From: Rhodeus uyekii
Taxonomy: Eukaryota; Chordata; Actinopteri; Cypriniformes; Acheilognathidae
Assembly (NCBI GenBank): GCA_037043235.1
Contig: JAWRVZ010000029.1
Location: 2,350,501 to 2,414,500, forward strand
DNA length: 64,000 nucleotides
Direction: 5' to 3'
Every line of letters begins with the position of its first letter. Within the stretch, counting starts at the first letter, position 1. The notes under the pieces were generated by a model. It ran no database searches and was not told where the DNA came from. It saw nothing but the letters and a program-made list of their open reading frames with translations. The position numbers and the translations under genes were made by a program. Shown here in pieces: positions 39,001-48,000 of the stretch.

Positions 39001-42000
39001 CCACTGCTCTTTTTCCGGAACCATCCGTTCACAATGGGCACAGACAGAGGTCCTGTTCTTTACTCTTCCTGTCACAAGGCCGTTAGGCATGTGAGGGACA
39101 AATATCAGAGTAGTGATTTTTGTAATAATGAGAAACGCAACCAGACATCTGCCTGCAATTTGTGAATGCACAGTGTTGACAATAATCAGCTTTAAACACC
39201 TCTGTTAACACAATGTTAAAGATCAGATGCTTTCTTAACTGCAGTTTTCTCACCTAAAGCTGTTCTTAGGCATCAAGATGTTTGCTAACTATGGGCCCGT
39301 CCACACGGAGATGCGTATCACTGTATACGTATACATTTTTTATCGTATTGGCGTTTCGTCCAGACGGATCCGGCGTTTTGGGAGACTGAAACCGCTATTT
39401 TTTGAAACCGGGTCCTAAAGTGGATAAATCTGAAAATGACACCCTTGCGGTCTCGTGTGGACAGCCAATCCGTATATTTTGTGAAACGATGATGTCACCA
39501 CATCACGTGTCGGCTGCATCACACGTAACAGCGCAAGGTTATGCGCATTCTCAAACTCTTCTTCTCTGTGTATAGTGTATATCTGTGGCAGAAATACAGC
39601 GCCCCATACTGGTCTGGCATACATACTACACCGTTTTCAGTCGGTTTTAGTGGTTTCGTGTGTACGCTGATATTTCTTGAGACGACGCCGTGCTTACGGA
39701 ATTTTTTTTTAGAACGAGGAAAAAAAAGGATCGGATAGGGAATGCACCGGCTTCGTGTGGACGTGGCCTATACCACTGCTCATCGATTTCAAACTTTTTT
39801 TTACCCCTTGAGTGAAAAACAAACACAGACTTGCCCATGAGTATCTTGGCGCCTTTAGGCAGTAAATTTAGTAAATTTATTTATTTTTTACTAGGGACGC
39901 CTTCCCGTTGTTGCCAGCATGTTGAATCACATGACTGGCACTCGTTCCATGAAAAATTTGTGTTGGGTGAGTAAATAATTCACAAAACAATACAATTCTA
40001 ACATGACTTACTGGGCTGTTTGGACACAGGTAGTGAGACCTCCGTGAGAGGCAGGATATAAACTTCAGGATCGTTCTGAGAGCTGGGGGAGGCTAAAGTG
40101 GAAAGGTTAGCTTGGCCTTCCTCCCCCTCCGTGTTTTCAAACTCCTGCCGGGGGAAAAAAAGCACAGAGAATCAATGACACTATTCAGACCCAAGCAGGA
40201 AAATTAGAATGACAGTATTACTTTATGCATACAGGGAAATTAATATGGATTTTAATAGTCTGTTTTGTCACAGCATGATGTCAGATGAAAGATGAACGCT
40301 AGGTGCCACATTTTGAAAATTGAGCAATAATTTGCTTGGACCCAATAACCTACGGGTATTCAGCCCCCACAGCTCCACATATTGGCTCATTCTCACACAG
40401 TCTGACTATTGTTGAGCATCTGTGTTGGGAAATTGAATTGTACCTTTGAATCTGAGCCATAACCGACGTGAGTTCAATTCTTGTATTTGATCTGAATTTA
40501 CATTTTTGTAGTAAACAGAATGCATTTAAAAATATTCAACACAATTAATGCAGCATCCGTTTTTTCCCCTCATCATTTGTCTAGTGTTTTAAAATACGAT
40601 CACGCTCTTATTCGTGCAAATGCCTTTAAAGCATTCAAGCTGTGAATCTTAACAAACCAATAAACCTTCTGCTGTTTGACAATCAAATAACAATGGATAA
40701 TCACTGCTCACTTTTGTATCTTTAATAGGGACTCATCTATTTTTAATTTATAATTCATGCTGTTAAGTGTTTTATAACTTTATTCAATTTCTGTATATAT
40801 TATAACTGTTAGACCTACTTGATAATCTTACAGCACTGTCTGCAAGGTTACATGGGTCAAAATACCAAAAACAACAACTTTTGTATCTTTTGACAGTGTG
40901 ATTAAAAATCTGAACTGGTCTAAATGGGCCAGTAAAAGAAAAACATCGAGCCTTGAAATATTGAAGGGCACAGGTGTTACGGAAGGAACTCTGGCAGAGA
41001 AATAGAGTGCAATAGAAGGTCTTTTATTGACAGCAACTGTGTAATAGCAGGCGAGTAGGAAGTTGAAAGATATCTAGACAGTAATGATGAAGGTAGTAAC
41101 TGAATGTTTTTCCTCCCAGGAGGCGGATGGAGGACAGATGGATGCATACACCTCGAAGATCTGGTAAGTGGTCGACACGTGGAGTGGGATGGAGACAGAT
41201 GCTGAAGTGGAGGACGAGACACAGCAGATAGGGACACGAAGGACGTCAGGCCTAATCGCTTTGGAAGTTCAGGAGAAACTGAGAGCGAGTCCACTTCGGA
41301 CAAATGAGACCGGACGATGAACTGAGGTGAGGTGTGTGCTTATGAGGTACAGGTGTGTGTGATTAGTATTCTGGTGAAGGAGGGCGTTGATTTTGGGTGA
41401 TTGAGCCTGGCAGGTCTGTGACATTTATTATAATTGGTTTATGTGAAGATTATTTTAAGTTAATCCTTGATTTAAAAGTTTTTATATACATTAAAACCTA
41501 ACTATAAAGCAGAATGCCTATAATTACTGGCTAAAGCTGAGAAAACAGTAAATTTAACAGTATATTTAATACAGTATATTTAATACAGTTATGTTTTGAG
41601 CTGTATGCGTCCTATTAAAATACTAAATTAAAACTTCTGGGAATGTAGTGTATCATATCATCATAAAATGTAGTATTTTATAATAAAATTACATATAGTG
41701 CAATTTCATACAAATTCTTCACTGTATATAACCTCCTGTTAACCAATTAACAGGATTCTGTCATGACATCTCTTATAGTGTCTTTGCATGGGAATAGTTA
41801 TGACAATATACTTGAATTACCCGTAGCAGATCTATACAGGTGGAGGTGGGGAAGGTGGAGGGGTTCTGAAAGCGTACACAATTGCTACAGCAAATGCTGA
41901 CCAATTATTAGAAAGTTGAGCATCAAGCTCATTGGCTACTGATACAGAAGGGACCAATCAGCCGTGCCCTATAGAGATTATGTGATTACCATATTTCCCC

Positions 42001-45000
42001 GCATATAACCCGCAGATGCAGATAATCCGCACCCTCATATTGCCTGCGGGTTTTGGGGTTGTCTGTAAAAAATCGCTGGCATAACCCGCACCTTTATATA
42101 ACCCGCACACATAGATTGATGAACTTTTTTGTGTGAGTTCACATTTGGAATTTCGACTGTTGCTCGCATGACGTCAATTATCCATAACTGTTCAGGCTCG
42201 TACACAGTGCTTGTGTGCGAAATTCAAACAATAAGAAAACAAACACAAGTCAGAATCAGAAGAAAAAGAAAAAGCCTCTCCCGCTGTGCAGCAGCTCGTC
42301 CCTTAAGAAGCGATTCTACAGGTGTTGATCATCGGATGAGATGAGAAGAGCCCGCCCTCATGCAGCACAGCCAATCACGTCTTCTTGCATGATTGACAGG
42401 TCAGACAGCCTATCAGCGCCAGCTGAGTGACAGTACAAGCGCCAGAGACAACAACCCTCGCAAGAAAGAAGAACAGAAAGAAAATACCGCAAAATAAAAA
42501 CCTTACGTCATTAGGGACGTAACAAATATATTTAAATATTATTATAATAATTGTGATATAACCCGCACCCTTATATAACCCCCCCGCGGGGTTTATAAAA
42601 TCAGGTATAACCCGCAGGTTATATGCGGGAAAATACAGTAGTAGCAGGACATATCAACCTGCGCCATCTAGATTTTCAAGAACTTTGTATTTTTACTGTA
42701 TTTTTTTTCTGGTCTTTTTCCATAATGATTCCATAATATTTTTTTTACAGTATGGTGTGTATGATGTATGGTGTGTATGTTCCTTTTATTAAGGCCAAAC
42801 TGTCCTTTAGTCTAAATATTATATTCAGTAAGACAAAAGCATTCACCCTCTTTCCATCAGTTTTTCTGTTAACATAAAGGAGTTGGAGCAGTTGTGAGCA
42901 TCTGCTGAGTGACTGTAATGAAATTATTTTTCTGTCCATCCATATGAAATTCCAATTCAAATTGCTTGTGGCCATTTCATTTACATTTCTATACTTATGA
43001 ACTGAAAGGGAGCCAATTTTGCAATTGTGACTTTTGTCCGACTTTTGTCCGACTTCTGCGCTTGCATATCCTCATATTCTTTGTATGTCTGATTACAATG
43101 AACAACATCTCTCCTATTTTAAGAAGTGTAATATTTCTTTTTGTAACTTTCAGTTTCTCTCTGACTAAAATAGGATTTTGCTGAGGAAGGAAAAGCAGAC
43201 ATTTCTCTAGATGGGAAGATTGCCTTTTTCCTGCATTGAAAAAATGGTATCTTTGATTATGTGCATATTGTATGAGACCATTTATTTATTTATTTAATTC
43301 TGGTACTCAGACAAAGATTTTAACTAGTTGTGTGTAGTTTTCATTCCCATTATAAAAAGTAATCTTCTTTTGACACGTTCAATGTAGAACAAGCTATCAA
43401 TAGCAAATCTATACTGAACCGCATCTGCTAATGGGTGTTTATCATCTGGAGTGGATGGCTGTGAGGCAAACTGATGCAATGTCATTTAGAACCACTTGAG
43501 GGTGCAAAGTAATTTACTTAATTCACACAGTCCTTCTAAATATTTCATACGTTAATCTGTTATTCATTCATTATGTGTGCATTACTAAATTGCTAACAGG
43601 ACATATTTGAAAAGGAGGCAGCAGTTTATCTTTATTCACCAGCAGTCGATAAAAACTTGAGCTGTTTTATGTGCAGGAAGGGATGAATAAGATGAGGCTG
43701 GAACAGGTTGGCCTGCTCCTCTCTACCTCATCCTTTTAAGATTTCAAGACATTAACAATGTTACAAAAGATTTCTATTCTATTCAACTGATTTCTGTTCT
43801 TTTGAACTTGCTATTCAGCAAATAATCCTGAATAAAATGGTTTCCACAAAAATATTAAGCAGCACAATTTATTTTACCTTAACTTTTTATTTCCCCCTGC
43901 ATTTTCCATACAGTATTTCTTTATTCTTATTGATTGTCGGTATGTCTATTAACAATTCAGTAAGAACTACAATATTGTACAATACTTTAACAGTCACGCA
44001 AATACAACTCTGTTTAAAATTGAATACTGTGGCCAATAGTGATGTCTGGCCTGGAAAAGTTGACATAGTCACCCTTTTTTCAAATATAATTAAGTTTGTG
44101 AAGATTTTGTAAACATATTGCATAGTTGTGCTTGAAGTCAGTTGTTTTAATTGTGATAACGCAATGAAACATATCCTTTTTGGCGAGGCTGTCATACAAA
44201 GAAATGCGCAAAACAAACATGCCTTATGAACATGCAAAAACAACAGAGAACCAACCAAATATGAATAACTGATTATAAACACTGAGGTTTTTGTTTTTCA
44301 CATTTCTCACACACTAAGGCAGTGCTTCTCAATTATTTTTTGTCACGCCCCCCCTAGGAAGAGGTAAACATTCCGCGCGCCCCCCCCCCCTCCCCATTTT
44401 GTAACTTTCACCTTGTTTCCATGGCGACGCGTCATGCTTGTCACGTGGCATACCGCAGTCACAAAAAGCACTGTATGATAGATTTATTACATTTATTTAT
44501 TTCTTTTTCTTTTTTATTCAAAGTAGTCACCAAATTGTTGGCTCTGTCATCAACTACCTGATATTCAGATTCTCAGATATGTGGAAGTGAATGTGTTTTG
44601 TCACTTAATTTTTATAATGATCATGTTCGTTGATCTGTGAAGCGCGACAGGCGCCGCTGTGTTAGTTTGCACCGCAGTTCAGAGAATCTGATCTGTCTGA
44701 TTTACAACACGTCAACTCAGTCACTTCTTCTGAAATACGTGATAGTAAGTGCCCAGTGAAGTGGGAGAAGAACAGAGTGAAGTTTTTATAGTTACCAATA
44801 CAATGTGTATCTGATATGAATAAAACACCTTGTCAGTTTATAATTTAATGGACTGCTATGTCCTTTTTTATAGACATCCGTGTTTATTTTTAAAAGTAAA
44901 TGTATTGTTATGCCAGTACTTATGAGTATTTAAATGTTTGAAACCTAAAAGAAACCTTATGTCGTCTTTTTCTCGATCAGTGCCAGATATCGCGTGAAAA

Positions 45001-48000
45001 CACGTGTGAATTTAGCGGTTGATCATGTGACGCATATGAACGCATGTGATCGTACACGTCAAAGGGTAAAGGGTTTGTTATCTGAACGTCATATCTGCTG
45101 CTCTTGTTCAGTGCAAGAAAACATACTCCCTGGCAAAAAACAAGCATGTTCCCCATGGTCACGCGCGCGCCCCCCCTGGCATCGCCCCACTATTTGAGAA
45201 CCACTGCACTAAGGACATGTGAAGGTACTCGTAATTTGTCCTCTACATTTAACCCATCCATGTTAGTGCACATACATTAGGAGCAGTGAGTAGTGAACAC
45301 ACACACACTCAAACCGTGGACACACACACACACCAGGAGCTGTGGTGCCCGGGGAGCGATTAGGGGTTAGGTGCCTTGCTCAAGGGCACCTCAGTCATTT
45401 CCTGCCAGTACTTCCATCCTTCTATCTGCTGCATGTAATTAAATGCATCTTCTACCCTAACGTGTTCTAATAAGAGACATGATGTTTACTTGCGTAATGG
45501 TGTGGTTATGGCATCTACCAGCGGGAGATAACTGTAAAAGCTAAATGTATATGATGAAAATCCATTGATATACATGGCCAGTAGGCAGTATGTATCCACG
45601 AGAAAGCAGCATGCTTTTCAGTGCCAGTTTGATATTTGCGCAGGATGTCAGAGTCAGACCCTCATGGACTGCAGCCATACAAGCAGTTTCTTCCCAACAG
45701 ATGCACAATAAGAACCTCAAACATCTTGATGAAAAGTGCGCCAGTGTGAACCAGCCAACTCATTTCAATTAGACTCCAGCGATAGTTGTAGCTCCGGGGA
45801 GCAAGGGCTGTTTTCCATTCAGGAAGAGCAGCTGTCTCACTGCATCAGCAGTGCGTGCTTCTCGTGTACAATATACACACAGTCACTAAAGAGGCGTTAG
45901 TCACATTTAAGAGCAACATGGCTTGTCATAGAAACATGTGTGACATCAGGATGAAACGATGTGGTCTGGTCCCATGTTACTGCAAATTCACTCCTTGGTT
46001 GTTGCTGGGCAAATATTATATTACCTAACCATCCATTCTCCAAAATGCATCCTCTGTTGGGTTGCTGTGTGTTATGTTATGTTATATAAAAATGCCAGAA
46101 AACACATATTAAATCTACATATATCTATTAATTAGTTAATCAAATTTGTCAAAACTAATGATGCATTTATATATTTTTTGCAATGCTTGTGCTGAACTAG
46201 TGAAATTGTCCTGTTGTAGGAAGTACTGTTCTTAGTTCTCTGGATTCAGTGAGTTTTGTAAATCCCAGTCCTTTGTTTTTATTGAGTTTGTTTCCTAAAC
46301 TGTTTATTTTATTTTATTTGGATTCTCGTCTCTCCTTACAAATAGTGCAAGTTACGTAATCAGATTACTTTCTTTAAGTAACTAGTAAAGTAAAGCATTA
46401 CTTTTGAATATACAACAAAAAATCTGAGTTATAGCAAGTTAATTTGTTTTTCCATTTATTGACTGACATCTCTCCTGTCCTCATGTTGAGAGAAATAATG
46501 AGTAGGTGTAGAGGTGTGTGTGTGTGAACATGATGGTTATAGTATTCCTTAACCAAATCTAAGCATTTACTCATCTCACATGCGCAAAAAAGTTTCAGAA
46601 TTCCTTAAAATTAATAAAAGTTACTACAAAAATGGGAATACAATGCAAACCTCCAAAAATCGCATTATTAAATGTATCCATTTAATCTCACTTTATTGAC
46701 CCATGTCTTGCTGCTGACCTTCAATGATTCAGTTCAGCCATAAGCAAAAATGACTGTAGATGTTTTGTTTTTATTGGTGAAGTGATGAATTTCTTCTTCT
46801 GCGAACCAGAATATCAACAGCTAAAAGGTTTGTTTGAGCTCGACTGTAAACTTGTGAATTTGCATTTCCTTCAGCTTTATTTTTTAAATATTGGTGTGAA
46901 AGGTGTGTATTGGTGTGTTTACATTTCTTAAACAGTACATTTCTTTTACAGTTTTTAAAAAAAGGCAATCAAGCAAACAAGCCCAACCGAGATTAAAGAA
47001 AAAGTAACACAAAAGTAACGTAACGCATTACTTTTCTTCAAAAGTAACTAAGTAACGCAATTAGTTACTTTATAAGAGAGTAATGCAATATTGTAATGCA
47101 ACACATTTCAAAGTAAATTTGGGACGAAAAGGCAATCACAAGGCTTCATGCCAAGATTCATTTTTTAATTTTCAAACATTAAACGATCAAACTTTTATTT
47201 TGACAGGTTGCAAAAGGATGCATGCGCTGCTGGTTTCAGAGTGAAACTGCACTTTGCATGCGAGCAGTTCATGGTCCGTGGTCTGGCATCATGGGATCTA
47301 AATGAGCAGTGCCTCTCTGGAGCGTACATACTTGTTTAGTTAAATCGCAGTCTGTGTGATATGACAATTGCACTAATGTCGCAATAACAGTTTTATTTTG
47401 AAGTTTGCAATGTAGTAATATAGGCAATTAGAGGCTTAAGTTCTGGTTTAATGAGCTAGAAAGAGCAGGTAAAGTTAGAAATGAATACTTTGCCAGCATT
47501 AATCCACCGTGGTTCATGTTTTCTGCTTTCTATAGAGGTCAGCTTGTTTTCTCTTTCACGTTCATACGAACATGGACAGACTCTCCACAGGGTGGCATCC
47601 CTGCGATTTCCACAGAACACCAAACGCCATGGTAATTTTCTGTGCCACTGTGATCCCTGGACTTGAACCACATTCACAGTCTGCCACAGACAGCCCAGTG
47701 TGGGACAGACGTGGATAAACCATCCACCCACTCACGATCCTATTAAAAACAGACAGTACAGACGCAGGGCTTTGTGGGCAGCATATTAACGGTCTGTAGC
47801 TATGTGCTGCGACGGGTCTTATGATGTGCCATTCTCCCACCGCTGCTGTGCACGAGGACATAAACAGCTTGCTTATTCTGATACATTAATCCTCAACTGT
47901 GTGTGCCAAAACCAAATCTGACAACGTATCCCAGTGTCCGTCTGTTCACATCTCTGTCAAACAACCACACTCCTTCTAATCTAATGTGTCAGAGACTCCA

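Larger units (their letters stand above)
32604..40011. other. aatk 7.4-kb intron with several transposons
   Basis: The intron separates the juxtamembrane exon from the kinase start. It holds an LTR-like element (34852-35499), a hAT element (35689-37009), an AT-rich repeat copy (38380-38720) and a TIR element (39293-39768). About 32.7-33.6 kb is relatively GC-rich, unique-looking sequence without a supported exon. Confidence 0.75.
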
